Origin: Pseudomonas marginalis
GTDB lineage: Bacteria > Pseudomonadota > Gammaproteobacteria > Pseudomonadales > Pseudomonadaceae
Reading direction: 5' to 3'
Length of the DNA stretch: 64,000 nt
Assembly: GCF_900105325.1 (NCBI RefSeq)
Contig: NZ_FNSU01000003.1
Coordinates: forward strand, 3,733,501-3,797,500
In this document: in pieces, positions 9,009 through 17,240 of the stretch
How the letters are laid out: the number at the start of each line of letters is the position of its first letter
How positions within the stretch are numbered: position 1 is the stretch's first letter
Notes under the pieces: model-generated
Told to the model about the DNA's origin: nothing
The model's input: the letters and a program-made list of their open reading frames with translations, nothing else
The model's database searches: none
Translations under genes and position numbers: made by a program

Positions 9009-9797
9009 ATGACCCGTTACGCTCTGATCACCGGTGCCTCCAGCGGCATCGGCCTGGCTTTGGCCGAAGCCCTGGCCCGTCGCGGCCGCAGCTTGATTCT
9101 GGTGGCCCGCCAGCGTGATCAGTTGGAAAGCATTGCAATCGAATTGACCCAACGCTTCGGCGTCGAGGTGCTGTTTCGGGCATGCGACCTGGGCGAGCCA
9201 TTGCGCTTGTCCGGGTTCCTGCTGGAGCTGGAAGAAGGCGAGCGGCAGATCGATTTGCTGGTGAACTGCGCCGGCATTGGCACCAGCGGGCCATTCCTGG
9301 CCCAGGACTGGATGACCGAACAAGACCTCATCGAAGTCAACATCCTTGCCCTCACACGCATGTGTCACGCCCTGGGCAATAGCATGGCGCTGCACGGTGG
9401 CGGGCAGATTCTCAACGTTGCCTCGGTCGCCGCGTTCCAACCCGGCCCGTGGATGAGCAGCTACTACGCCAGCAAGGCCTATGTGCTGCATTTCTCCGAA
9501 GGCTTGCGCGAAGAACTCAAGACCTGTGGCATTAAGGTCTCGGTGCTTTGCCCCGGTCCTACGCGCACCGCATTCTTCGGTACAGCGCATATGGACACCG
9601 CCAGACTCGACCGCAGCGAGCAATTGATGAGCCCGGAAGAAGTGGCGCTCTATACCGTGCGCGCATTGGAAAAAAACAAAGCCATCATCATTCCTGGTCG
9701 ACGTAATCGCTGGCTGGCCTTCAGCCCGCGTTTCAGCCCGCGCTGGCTGACCCGCAAGATCGCCGGCGCCATCAACAAGGCCTATTGCCCACGCTGA
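9009..9797 (+). CDS. Short-chain dehydrogenase/reductase
   Basis: NAD(P)-dependent oxidoreductase of the classical SDR family, 262 aa. The cofactor motif TGASSGIG sits at residues 8-15, the conserved NCAGIG near 87, and the catalytic YYASKAY (Tyr-x-x-x-Lys) near 155. The start at 9009 has a strong GGAGAAAGG ribosome binding site; an in-frame upstream start at 8964 would lie in the hairpin and is rejected. The C-terminal RWLAFSPRFSPRW tail is basic and aromatic. The substrate cannot be told from sequence. Confidence 0.88.
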   Translation: MTRYALITGASSGIGLALAEALARRGRSLILVARQRDQLESIAIELTQRFGVEVLFRACDLGEPLRLSGFLLELEEGERQIDLLVNCAGIGTSGPFLAQDWMTEQDLIEVNILALTRMCHALGNSMALHGGGQILNVASVAAFQPGPWMSSYYASKAYVLHFSEGLREELKTCGIKVSVLCPGPTRTAFFGTAHMDTARLDRSEQLMSPEEVALYTVRALEKNKAIIIPGRRNRWLAFSPRFSPRWLTRKIAGAINKAYCPR

Positions 9798-9843
9798 TCG
9801 CCTGAGTACACTCACCTTGCACTTTCATAATGGAGAAACAGCT

Positions 9844-10182
9844 GTGGATACTCTGTTCACCAAGATCATCAACAGAGAAATACCCGCGAAGATTATCTAC
9901 GAAGATGATCAAGTCCTCGCCTTCCACGATATTGCCCCACAGGCGCCGGTACATTTTCTGGTTATCCCGAAGAAGCCTATCCGCACATTGAATGACTTGA
10001 CCGAGGACGATAAGGCCCTGGCCGGCCATATTCTGTTCACTGCCCAGCGTTTGGCGGTGGAACAAGGCTGTGAGAAAGGTTTCCGTGTGGTGATGAACTG
10101 CAATGAAGACGGCGGGCAGACTGTTTACCATATCCATATGCATGTACTGGGTCAGCGCCAGATGAATTGGCCACCGGGCTGA
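9844..10182 (+). CDS. HIT family purine nucleoside phosphoramidase (HinT-like)
   Basis: 112-aa HIT-domain protein; such enzymes hydrolyse nucleoside phosphoramidates. The histidine triad HIHMH is at residues 96-100, and the N-terminal DTLFTKIINREIPAKIIYED block is typical of HinT. The start is a GTG at 9844, preceded by GGAGAAACAG; an in-frame ATG at 9817 lies upstream of that ribosome binding site and is less likely. A hairpin (10198-10223) without a T run lies between this gene and coq7. Confidence 0.92.
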   Translation: MDTLFTKIINREIPAKIIYEDDQVLAFHDIAPQAPVHFLVIPKKPIRTLNDLTEDDKALAGHILFTAQRLAVEQGCEKGFRVVMNCNEDGGQTVYHIHMHVLGQRQMNWPPG

Positions 10183-10299
10183 ACCAGCCCGCAACAAGGG
10201 GCGCAGTCCGAGGCTGCGACCCCACGCCCTTGACTCAGGGCAAACGCGTTCCTCTCTCTTGCGGTAAACTGGCCGCCGAGATTCCTCCCGGAGGTCAGC

Positions 10300-10947
10300 A
10301 TGACTACCCAACGTCACTACTCGCCGATAGACCGTCTGTTGCTGCAAGCCGACACGGCCATGCGCACGTTGCTGCCCTTCAGCGGCCAACCTTACCGCCC
10401 GTCGCCCGCCATCGTGCAGCCTGATGCGCAGATGAGCGAGACCGAAACCCGTCATGTGGCCGGCCTGATGCGCATCAACCATACCGGCGAGGTCTGCGCC
10501 CAGGCGCTGTACCAGGGCCAGGCCCTGACCGCCAAGCTGCCGCAGGTGCGCGCAGCCATGGAGCATGCGGCCGAGGAAGAAATCGATCACCTGGCCTGGT
10601 GCGAGCAACGTATTCGCCAGTTGGGGAGCCATCCCAGCGTGCTCAACCCGCTGTTTTACGGTTTGTCATTCGGCATCGGCGCGGCTGCCGGCCTGATCAG
10701 CGACAAGGTCAGCCTCGGTTTTGTCGCCGCGACTGAGCATCAAGTGTGCAAGCACCTGGATGAACACCTGGAACAATTGCCGGCCGACGACGAAAAGTCC
10801 CGCGCAATTCTTGAGCAGATGCGTATCGATGAAGCGCACCACGCCGAAAGTGCATTGGATGCCGGCGGTTTCCGCTTCCCGGCGCCAGTGCGATTCGGCA
10901 TGAGCCTGCTGGCCAAGGTCATGACCAAAAGCACTTACCGCATCTGA
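10300..10947 (+). CDS. coq7: Demethoxyubiquinone hydroxylase Coq7
   Basis: Di-iron monooxygenase of ubiquinone synthesis that hydroxylates demethoxyubiquinone at the membrane. 215 aa, the usual bacterial length. The carboxylate-bridged di-iron ligands are visible in order: NHTGEVCAQ, the first E-x-x-H in EEEIDHLAWCE, and the second in MRIDEAHHAESAL. The middle contains a hydrophobic patch for membrane association (GLSFGIGAAAGL). A GGAGG ribosome binding site precedes the ATG. A terminator shared with osmC follows. Confidence 0.95.
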   Translation: MTTQRHYSPIDRLLLQADTAMRTLLPFSGQPYRPSPAIVQPDAQMSETETRHVAGLMRINHTGEVCAQALYQGQALTAKLPQVRAAMEHAAEEEIDHLAWCEQRIRQLGSHPSVLNPLFYGLSFGIGAAAGLISDKVSLGFVAATEHQVCKHLDEHLEQLPADDEKSRAILEQMRIDEAHHAESALDAGGFRFPAPVRFGMSLLAKVMTKSTYRI

Positions 10948-10965
10948 CGAAACCTGCGGCTGCAA

Positions 10966-10992
10966 AAAAGGGCGCTATCGAAGCGCCCTTTT
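10966..10992. terminator. Bidirectional terminator between coq7 and osmC
   Basis: Stem AAAAGGGCGCT / AGCGCCCTTTT with loop ATCGA and A/T runs on both sides, placed between converging genes. Confidence 0.9.
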
Positions 10993-11009
10993 CTTTTGCA
11001 GATTGGCGG

Positions 11010-11432
11010 TCAACCCAACTCGATGATCTCGTAATCATGGGTGATGGCCACACCCGCCGCGCCGAGCATGATGGACGCCGAGCAGTATTTCTCGGCCGAC
11101 AACTCGATAGCCCGCTTGACCTGAGCTTCTTTCAACGCCCGGCCCTTCACCACGAAATGCATGTGGATCTTGGTAAACACCTTGGGATCTTCAGTGGCGC
11201 GCTCGGCTTCCAGGAAGGCTTCGCAGCTTTCCACGGCCTGGCGAGATTTTTTCAGGATGCTGACCACGTCGAAATTGCTGCAACCGCCCACGCCAAGCAG
11301 GAGCATTTCCATCGGGCGTACGCCCAGGTTACGGCCACCGGCTTCCGGCGGGCCATCCATGACCACCACATGGCCACTGCCCGACTCACCGAGGAAGATG
11401 GCTTCGCCCGCCCATTGGATGCGTGCCTTCAT
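11010..11432 (-). CDS. OsmC/Ohr family protein
   Basis: 140-aa member of the OsmC family, often thiol peroxidases acting on organic hydroperoxides. The two redox cysteines expected of the family are seen in GVGGCSNFDVVS and in KYCSASIML. Start chosen at 11432 (MKARIQWAGEA), preceded by TGGAG; the longer frame adds 19 atypical residues. It is convergent with coq7 and divergent from vfr, a neighbourhood also found in PAO1. Whether it is a true peroxidase or a structural relative cannot be told from sequence. Confidence 0.88.
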   Translation of the reverse strand: MKARIQWAGEAIFLGESGSGHVVVMDGPPEAGGRNLGVRPMEMLLLGVGGCSNFDVVSILKKSRQAVESCEAFLEAERATEDPKVFTKIHMHFVVKGRALKEAQVKRAIELSAEKYCSASIMLGAAGVAITHDYEIIELG

Positions 11433-11522
11433 CGCCCAGACTCCACTGCTAAAAAAGGGTCGCCAGCTTAGCACAGGGCCCGGGCGCAACCGCGCTTCCC
11501 ATCAAAGCGATCAATAACGGAG

Positions 11523-11552
11523 CTGACTCGGAAAATTCGCTAATCGAGTCAG
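11523..11552. promoter_or_regulatory. Dyad upstream of vfr (possible operator or hairpin)
   Basis: Perfect 8-bp arms CTGACTCG / CGAGTCAG separated by a 14-nt AT-rich spacer, in the 245-bp gap between osmC and vfr. It could be a protein-binding site or a transcript hairpin. I do not recognise it as a consensus Vfr/CRP site. Confidence 0.35.
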
Positions 11553-11677
11553 AATGTGTCTGTTAAGCTGGCGCCAAAGGAGTGGCGTATTGCCACCCTT
11601 CATACAACGTGTATCAATGCCGATACCGCTGAGTACAACAACTCCAACCACCTCGCGCTGCCTTTCGGGATACAACC

Positions 11678-12322
11678 ATGGTTGCTCTTACGCCCATACC
11701 CAAGATCAAGAATCTCGACAAGTTGCTGATGCACTGCCAGCGCCGGCGCCACCCCGCCAAGCACAACATCATCTGCGCCGGTGAGCGCTCCGAAACCCTG
11801 TTTTTCATTATCAAGGGCTCAGTCACCATCCTGATCGAGGATGAAGACGGCCGCGAAATGATCATCGCCTACCTGAACACAGGGGATTTTTTCGGCGAGC
11901 TGGGGCTGTTTGAACAAGCAGGCAAGGAGCAGGAGCGCAGCGCCTGGGTGCGGACCAAGGTCGAGTGCGAAGTGGCCGAGATCAGTTACACAAAGTTTCG
12001 CGAACTCGCCCAGCAGGACCCCGATATTCTCTACGCCCTCAGTGGTCAGATCGCCCAGCGCCTGCGAGACACTACGCGTAAGGTTGGCGACCTGGCGTTC
12101 TTCGATGTCACCGGGCGTGTGGCCCGTTGCCTGCTGGAACTGTGCAAGCAGCCCGATGCAATGACTCACCCCGACGGCATGCAGATCAAGATCACCCGCC
12201 AGGAAATCGGGCGCATTGTCGGTTGTTCACGGGAGATGGTCGGCCGCGTGCTCAAGGATCTTGAAGAGCGCAACCTGGTGCACGTCAAAGGCAAGACGAT
12301 GGTGGTGTTCGGTACCCGTTAA
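11678..12322 (+). CDS. vfr: cAMP receptor protein homolog Vfr
   Basis: CRP-family transcription factor, 214 aa, the same length as P. aeruginosa Vfr. The N-terminal cyclic-nucleotide domain has the phosphate-binding cassette GDFFGELGLFE and, further on, RSAW. The C-terminal winged-helix domain has the recognition helix IVGCSREMVGRVLKDLE. In pseudomonads Vfr controls virulence, quorum sensing and twitching genes in a cAMP-dependent way; the regulon in fluorescent species is less clear. Its TAA stop overlaps the stop of the convergent ligase-like gene within the palindrome TTAA. Confidence 0.95.
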   Translation: MVALTPIPKIKNLDKLLMHCQRRRHPAKHNIICAGERSETLFFIIKGSVTILIEDEDGREMIIAYLNTGDFFGELGLFEQAGKEQERSAWVRTKVECEVAEISYTKFRELAQQDPDILYALSGQIAQRLRDTTRKVGDLAFFDVTGRVARCLLELCKQPDAMTHPDGMQIKITRQEIGRIVGCSREMVGRVLKDLEERNLVHVKGKTMVVFGTR

Positions 12323-13014
12323 GCCGGCAGGAAACTGGCCAGCATTTGACGGTACAAGCTGTCCAGCCGGCTGATTGCGTCCGGCGCGGGGAAGGCTTCG
12401 TGCAGGGCAATATGGCTGTCGGCGCGAACCCGTTGCTCCAGGCCGCAGGCTTGGTTGAAGCGGTTGACCGCCGCGATGAGTTCTTCACGATCGTTATCCA
12501 GCAACAACGCACCGTGCACCAACCCCACCGGGCGGCCCCCGCCTTGCCGCCAGCGCTGGGCAGTGCCGACCATTTTGCGCCCGTTGAGGTTGACGTTGTA
12601 ACGACCGTCGCAGAATGCACCATCGATTTCCCCGACGGAGGCATCGCCGCCCAACTCGATAAGTAAATCGCAGATCGGCTGGCATAGACGCTGGTAACCG
12701 GTTTCGATGCGACCTTGATCACCCTCACTGCGCGGCGGAGCGTAGACCAGGGCGATATTGACCGTGGCGCTGGACTGCGGCACCGGTTCGCCGCCGGTTT
12801 CGCGCAAGAGCACCGGCCAACCGGCATCCGCAGACACGCGGCTGGCGACATCGAAAGCAGGCAATCGGCTCAAGCGGCGTGGCATCACCAATGCCTGATC
12901 GCTGGGCTGCCAGAACAACAACCCAAACGCCTGCTCACCCGCGCAAACGGCGGCCAGCAAGGCTTGCTCGGCGGCAAGGCCTGCTTCAACACGCATCGAC
13001 ACTGGCTGGATCAA
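12319..13014 (-). CDS. Lipoate-protein ligase A-like protein (BPL/LPL fold)
   Basis: 231-aa protein resembling the lipoyl/biotin ligase catalytic domain. The segment NLNGRKMVGTAQRW corresponds to the lysine-containing K-x-x-G-S/T-A-Q motif of lipoate ligases. The usual Arg-Arg-x-Ser/Thr-Gly-Gly-Gly loop is degenerate here (RETGGEPVP), so it may be a diverged transferase or ligase. The start may be 13014 or the internal ATG at 12996 (MRVEAG). It converges on vfr with overlapping stops. A REP pair lies between its start and trpC. Confidence 0.7.
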   Translation of the reverse strand: MIQPVSMRVEAGLAAEQALLAAVCAGEQAFGLLFWQPSDQALVMPRRLSRLPAFDVASRVSADAGWPVLLRETGGEPVPQSSATVNIALVYAPPRSEGDQGRIETGYQRLCQPICDLLIELGGDASVGEIDGAFCDGRYNVNLNGRKMVGTAQRWRQGGGRPVGLVHGALLLDNDREELIAAVNRFNQACGLEQRVRADSHIALHEAFPAPDAISRLDSLYRQMLASFLPA

Positions 13015-13050
13015 TGGGCACCTACCTATCTGAATAAATACAAACCCAAA

Positions 13051-13137
13051 TGTGGGAGGGGGCTTGCCCCGATAGCGGTATGTCAGTCAAGGATGCTCCA
13101 ACTGAATCGCCGCCATCGGGGCAAGCCCCCTCCCACA
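13051..13137. repeat. REP doublet (REPIN) between trpC and the ligase-like gene
   Basis: Two inverted copies of a REP-type palindrome: TGTGGGAGGGGGCTTGCCCC from 13051 and its mirror image ending at 13137, about 40 nt apart. This is the abundant fluorescent-pseudomonad REP family (GTGGGAGGGGGCTTG core), mobilised by RAYT transposases. It sits just past the end of the trp operon. Confidence 0.9.
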
Positions 13138-13155
13138 CGTTGATCGCATTTCAAA

Positions 13156-13992
13156 TCAATCGAGAGTGGAACCACTGACCGCCACGCCACGCTCCGGGAA
13201 GAACAGACGCTGCAGTTCCGCCCCCGGGTTCTCGGCACGCATGAAGGTCTCACCCACCAGGAACGAATAAACGTCACTGATTTCCATCAGCTCCACATCG
13301 GCACGGTTGACGATGCCACTTTCGGTAATCACCAGGCGATCGCGCGGAATACGCGGCAGCAGGTCGAGGGTGTTTTCCAGGCTGACTTCGAAGGTGTGCA
13401 GGTTACGGTTGTTGACCCCCACCAGCGGTGTGTCGAGGGTTTTCAGCGCGCGCTCCAGCTCATCGCCGTCGTGCACTTCCACCAGCACATCCAGGCCAAC
13501 GCTTTTGGCCACGGCCGCCAGCTCGGCCATCTTCACGTCATCCAATGCGGAGACGATCAACAACACACAGTCGGCGCCCAAGGCACGGGCTTCAACGATC
13601 TGGTACGGATCGACCATGAAATCCTTGCGGATCACCGGCAACTTGCAGGCCGCGCGGGCCTGCTGCAGGAACAGGTCGGAACCCTGGAAAAAATCGATGT
13701 CAGTGAGTACCGACAGGCAAGTCGCCCCACCCTTCTCGTAGCTGACGGCGATTTCCGCCGGTACAAAGTTTTCGCGAATCACGCCCTTGCTCGGCGAAGC
13801 TTTCTTGATCTCGGCGATCACGGCCGGCTGCTTGAGCTTGGCCTGGGCAATCAGTGCCTTGGCAAATCCACGTGGCGCATCAGCGGCTTTCGCTTGGGCC
13901 TCCAACTCGGCCAGGCTCACACGGGAACGGCGTTCGGCGACTTCTTCAGCCTTGCGGGCCAGGATTTTTTCCAGAACGGTCGGCACACTCAT
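13156..13992 (-). CDS. trpC: Indole-3-glycerol phosphate synthase
   Basis: Closes the indole ring in tryptophan synthesis (CdRP to indole-3-glycerol phosphate). 278 aa, a monofunctional TIM barrel. Signature segments are IAEIKKASPSKG, LPVIRKDFMVDPYQ, LVEVHD, VGVNNRNL and ITESGI, carrying the catalytic Lys/Glu and phosphate-binding residues. Its start overlaps trpD by 4 bp (ATGA), indicating translational coupling. It is last in the block trpE-trpG-trpD-trpC. Confidence 0.97.
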   Translation of the reverse strand: MSVPTVLEKILARKAEEVAERRSRVSLAELEAQAKAADAPRGFAKALIAQAKLKQPAVIAEIKKASPSKGVIRENFVPAEIAVSYEKGGATCLSVLTDIDFFQGSDLFLQQARAACKLPVIRKDFMVDPYQIVEARALGADCVLLIVSALDDVKMAELAAVAKSVGLDVLVEVHDGDELERALKTLDTPLVGVNNRNLHTFEVSLENTLDLLPRIPRDRLVITESGIVNRADVELMEISDVYSFLVGETFMRAENPGAELQRLFFPERGVAVSGSTLD

Positions 13993-15038
13993 CCTTCATT
14001 CTCCATCTTGAATACAGCGGTGAATGCTCCCAGCTCTTCGAGCTTTTCACGAGCCAGACCGGTGTGCAGCGCATCGTGGGCCAATTCGACACCTTCCTTA
14101 AGACTATAGGCATGATCGGCTGCGTAAAGTGCCGCGCCAGCATTCAGAACAATCATTTCCGCAGCTTTTTGACCGTTCTCGGTCTTACGACGCCCCAGGG
14201 CATCGCGAATCAGCTCCAGGGACGCCGCCGGGCTTTCCACCGCCAGGCCGTGCAGGCTCTGGCTCTTCATGCCCAAGTCTTCCGGTTCGACCCAGTATTC
14301 GGTGATTTGGTCATCCTTCAGCTCCGCCACAAACGTTGGCGCGGCCAGGCTGAACTCGTCCAGGCCGTCTTTGGAGTGCACCACCAGCACATGCTTGCTG
14401 CCCATGCGTTGCAGCACTTCAGCCAATGGCCGGCACAGTGCCTGGCTGAACACGCCCACCACTTGGTGCTTCACACCGGCCGGATTCGTAAGCGGGCCGA
14501 GCATGTTGAACAGGGTACGCAGGCCCAGGTCTTTGCGTGGGCCGGCGGCGTGCTTCATTGCACCATGATGGGACTGGGCAAACATAAAGCCGATGCCGAC
14601 GTTGTCGATGCAGCGCGCCACTTGTACCGGCGTGAGGTTCAGGTAGATGCCGGCCGCTTCCAGCAGGTCGGCACTGCCGCTCTTGCCGGACACCGCGCGG
14701 TTACCGTGCTTGGCCACGGTGCAACCCGCCGCCGCCACCACAAAGGAAGAGGCCGTCGACACGTTGAAGATGTTCGCACCGTCACCGCCGGTGCCGACCA
14801 CGTCGACCACGCCGTCGAGGGTCTTGAGCTCGACCTTGTCCGCCAGCTCACGCATCACCGATACAGCGCCGACGATCTCGTCGATGCTTTCGCTCTTCAT
14901 GCGCATCGCCATCATGAAGGCGCCAATCTGCGCATCGGTGCATTGACCGGTCATGATTTCGCGCATCACATCGCTCATTTCAGCGGTGCTCAGGTCCAGA
15001 TGGCCGACGATACGGCTCAGGGCAGTCTTGATATCCAT
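13989..15038 (-). CDS. trpD: Anthranilate phosphoribosyltransferase
   Basis: Transfers phosphoribose from PRPP to anthranilate. 349 aa. The PRPP-binding VGTGGDG motif and KHGNRAVSGKSGSAD segment are clear, as are FAQSHHGAMK and RTLFNMLGPLTNP. It lies 9 bp behind trpG and overlaps trpC by 4 bp. Confidence 0.97.
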   Translation of the reverse strand: MDIKTALSRIVGHLDLSTAEMSDVMREIMTGQCTDAQIGAFMMAMRMKSESIDEIVGAVSVMRELADKVELKTLDGVVDVVGTGGDGANIFNVSTASSFVVAAAGCTVAKHGNRAVSGKSGSADLLEAAGIYLNLTPVQVARCIDNVGIGFMFAQSHHGAMKHAAGPRKDLGLRTLFNMLGPLTNPAGVKHQVVGVFSQALCRPLAEVLQRMGSKHVLVVHSKDGLDEFSLAAPTFVAELKDDQITEYWVEPEDLGMKSQSLHGLAVESPAASLELIRDALGRRKTENGQKAAEMIVLNAGAALYAADHAYSLKEGVELAHDALHTGLAREKLEELGAFTAVFKMENEG

Positions 15039-15047
15039 GGAAAGTCC

Positions 15048-15641
15048 TTAGCGCGTGCCGCCGCTCTGCTTGAGAAAGTTGGCGAACAGCTCGTAGCCCT
15101 GCTCGGTCAGGATCGATTCAGGATGAAACTGCACCCCTTCGATATTCAGTGTCTTGTGACGCAGGCCCATGATCTCGTCGACGGAGCCGTCTTCCAGCTG
15201 GGTCCAGGCGGTCAGCTCCAGGCATTCCGGCAGGGTTTCGCGCTTGACCACCAGCGAGTGGTAGCGGGTCACGGTCACCGGGTTGTTGAGTGCCTGGAAT
15301 ACGCCCAGGTCTTTATGGAATACCGGGCTGGTCTTGCCGTGCATCACCTGGCGCGCGCGCACCACATCACCGCCAAAGGCCTGGCCGATGGATTGATGGC
15401 CCAGGCAAACGCCCAGGATCGGCAGCTTGCCGGCGAAGTACTTGATGGCCTCGAGGGAGACACCCGCCTCGGTCGGCGTGCAGGGGCCCGGAGAAACCAC
15501 GATGCGCTCCGGGTTCAGGGCAGCGATTTCGGCCACGGTCAGTTCGTCATTGCGAACCACCTTGACCTCGGCGCCCAGCTCCCCCAGGTACTGCACAACG
15601 TTGTAGGTAAAGGAATCGTAGTTATCAATCATCAGCAACAT
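15048..15641 (-). CDS. trpG: Anthranilate synthase component II (glutamine amidotransferase)
   Basis: Supplies ammonia from glutamine to TrpE. 197 aa, class I glutamine amidotransferase. The catalytic cysteine is in LGVCLGHQSIGQAFGG, and the His-Glu pair is in VQFHPESILT. The start (MLLMIDNYDSFTYN) is typical. It follows trpE by only 10 bp. In PAO1, from memory, trpE and trpG are separated by the R/F pyocin cluster, which is absent here. Confidence 0.97.
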   Translation of the reverse strand: MLLMIDNYDSFTYNVVQYLGELGAEVKVVRNDELTVAEIAALNPERIVVSPGPCTPTEAGVSLEAIKYFAGKLPILGVCLGHQSIGQAFGGDVVRARQVMHGKTSPVFHKDLGVFQALNNPVTVTRYHSLVVKRETLPECLELTAWTQLEDGSVDEIMGLRHKTLNIEGVQFHPESILTEQGYELFANFLKQSGGTR

Positions 15642-15651
15642 GGGGGAAACC

Positions 15652-17133
15652 TCAAGAATTGGGGGTCTGTTCAGCCAGCGCTACAGCGCGGAACATCGCG
15701 CGGCGCTTGTTCAGGGTTTCTTCCCATTCGAGGGCCGGCACCGAGTCGGCGACAATCCCGCCACCGGCCTGCACGTGCAGCTCCCCGTCCTTGATCACCG
15801 CCGTGCGAATCGCAATGGCGGTGTCCATGTTGCCGTTCCAGGCGAAATACCCCACGGCGCCGCCATAGACACCGCGCTTGACCGGTTCCAGTTCGTCGAT
15901 GATTTCCATCGCGCGGATCTTCGGCGCCCCCGACAAGGTGCCCGCCGGCAGAATCGCCCGCAACGCGTCCATCGCAGTCAGCCCGGCTTTTAACTCGCCG
16001 GTGACGTTGGACACGATGTGCATCACGTTGGAATAACGCTCAATGACCATCTTCTCGGTCAACTTCACCGAGCCGATTTCCGAGACACGCCCGGTGTCGT
16101 TACGACCCAGGTCGATCAGCATCAGGTGTTCGGCGATTTCCTTGTCGTCGCTGAGCAGGTCTTCTTCGAGCGCCAGATCCGCTTCTTCGGTCGCGCCACG
16201 CGGGCGTGTGCCGGCAATCGGGCGCACGGTGATCAGGTTGTCCTCGACACGCACCAGCACCTCCGGCGAGCTGCCCACTACGTGGAAGTCGCCAAAGTTG
16301 AAGAAGTACATGTACGGCGTCGGGTTGAAGCAGCGCAGCGCCCGGTACAGGTCGATGGGCGCCGCCTTGAAGTCGATGGACATGCGTTGCGACGGCACCA
16401 CCTGCATGCAGTCACCGGCGAGGATGTATTCCTTGATGGTATCGACCGCGCGCTCATAGTCATCCTGGGTAAAGCTGGAGCGGAACACCGGATCAGCCGC
16501 CGGCGGACGGCTGAGGTCCAGGCCGCGACGCGGGGTGATCGGCTGGCGCAGCTTTTCCAGCAGCGCTTCGAGGCTGGCCTGGCCTTGCTCGAAGGCGTCG
16601 GCCTGGGACGGGTCGGCGAGCACGATCGCGTGCATCTTGCCGGCGAGGTTGTCGAACACCACCACCGCGTCGGAGACCATCAGCAGAATGTCCGGCACGC
16701 CCAGCGGGTCCGGGTTCGGGCATTTGCCCAGGCGTTTTTCCACATAGCGCACGCAGTCATAGCCGAAGTACCCCACCAGGCCGCCGTTGAAGCGCGGCAG
16801 GCCAGGGATGGTCGGCACGTTGTAGCGCGCCTTGAAGGCTTCGACGAAGGCCAGCGGGTCTTCGACCTCATGACTTTCGATCTCGACACCATCATGGGTG
16901 ATGCTCACATGATGGTCGTGCACCCGCAGCACAGTGCGGCATGGCAGGCCGATGATCGAGTAACGGCCCCATTTCTCGCCGCCCTGTACCGACTCCAGCA
17001 GGTAGGAGTTGGGCTGGTCGGCCAGCTTCAGGTAGATCGACAGTGGCGTGTCGAAGTCGGCCAGGGTTTCGCAGGCCAGGGGGATACGGTTATAGCCGGC
17101 AGCGGCCAAACGCAGGAATTCTTCGCGGATCAT
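15652..17133 (-). CDS. trpE: Anthranilate synthase component I
   Basis: Converts chorismate plus ammonia to anthranilate, the committed step to tryptophan. 493 aa. The feedback-inhibition pocket LLESVQGGEKWGRYS is intact near residue 45. The chorismate-binding domain shows RPIAGTRPRG, LIDLGRNDTGRVS, PAGTLSGAPKIRAME and YGGAVGYF. The gene comes 70 bp after gph, and that spacer plus the tail of gph may form an attenuator. In P. putida trpE is reported to be controlled by attenuation. Confidence 0.97.
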   Translation of the reverse strand: MIREEFLRLAAAGYNRIPLACETLADFDTPLSIYLKLADQPNSYLLESVQGGEKWGRYSIIGLPCRTVLRVHDHHVSITHDGVEIESHEVEDPLAFVEAFKARYNVPTIPGLPRFNGGLVGYFGYDCVRYVEKRLGKCPNPDPLGVPDILLMVSDAVVVFDNLAGKMHAIVLADPSQADAFEQGQASLEALLEKLRQPITPRRGLDLSRPPAADPVFRSSFTQDDYERAVDTIKEYILAGDCMQVVPSQRMSIDFKAAPIDLYRALRCFNPTPYMYFFNFGDFHVVGSSPEVLVRVEDNLITVRPIAGTRPRGATEEADLALEEDLLSDDKEIAEHLMLIDLGRNDTGRVSEIGSVKLTEKMVIERYSNVMHIVSNVTGELKAGLTAMDALRAILPAGTLSGAPKIRAMEIIDELEPVKRGVYGGAVGYFAWNGNMDTAIAIRTAVIKDGELHVQAGGGIVADSVPALEWEETLNKRRAMFRAVALAEQTPNS

Positions 17134-17159
17134 GAGGTGCCTCGTGGCGTGAGGGTCTA

Positions 17160-17240
17160 ACAGTCAGGTATGCAAACGTGCCGCATGGCGCGGCCAGGAT
17201 CAGTCAGGCGCGCCAACGCCAGCGGGCCAGGGCCTTGATG
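17160..17240 (-). promoter_or_regulatory. Candidate trpE attenuator overlapping the 3' end of gph
   Basis: On the minus strand the last codons of gph read Met-Lys-Val-Ile-Lys-Ala-Leu-Ala-Arg-Trp-Arg-Trp-Arg-Ala-stop, with Trp codons at 17221-17219 and 17215-17213. Right there TGGCGCG can pair with CGCGCCA about 20 nt downstream. The second arm is also needed for another hairpin, GCCGC-gccat-GCGGC, followed by ACGTTTGC. Mutually exclusive helices next to Trp codons are the hallmark of attenuation. Weaknesses are the short T run and the lack of an obvious independent ribosome binding site. Confidence 0.35.
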
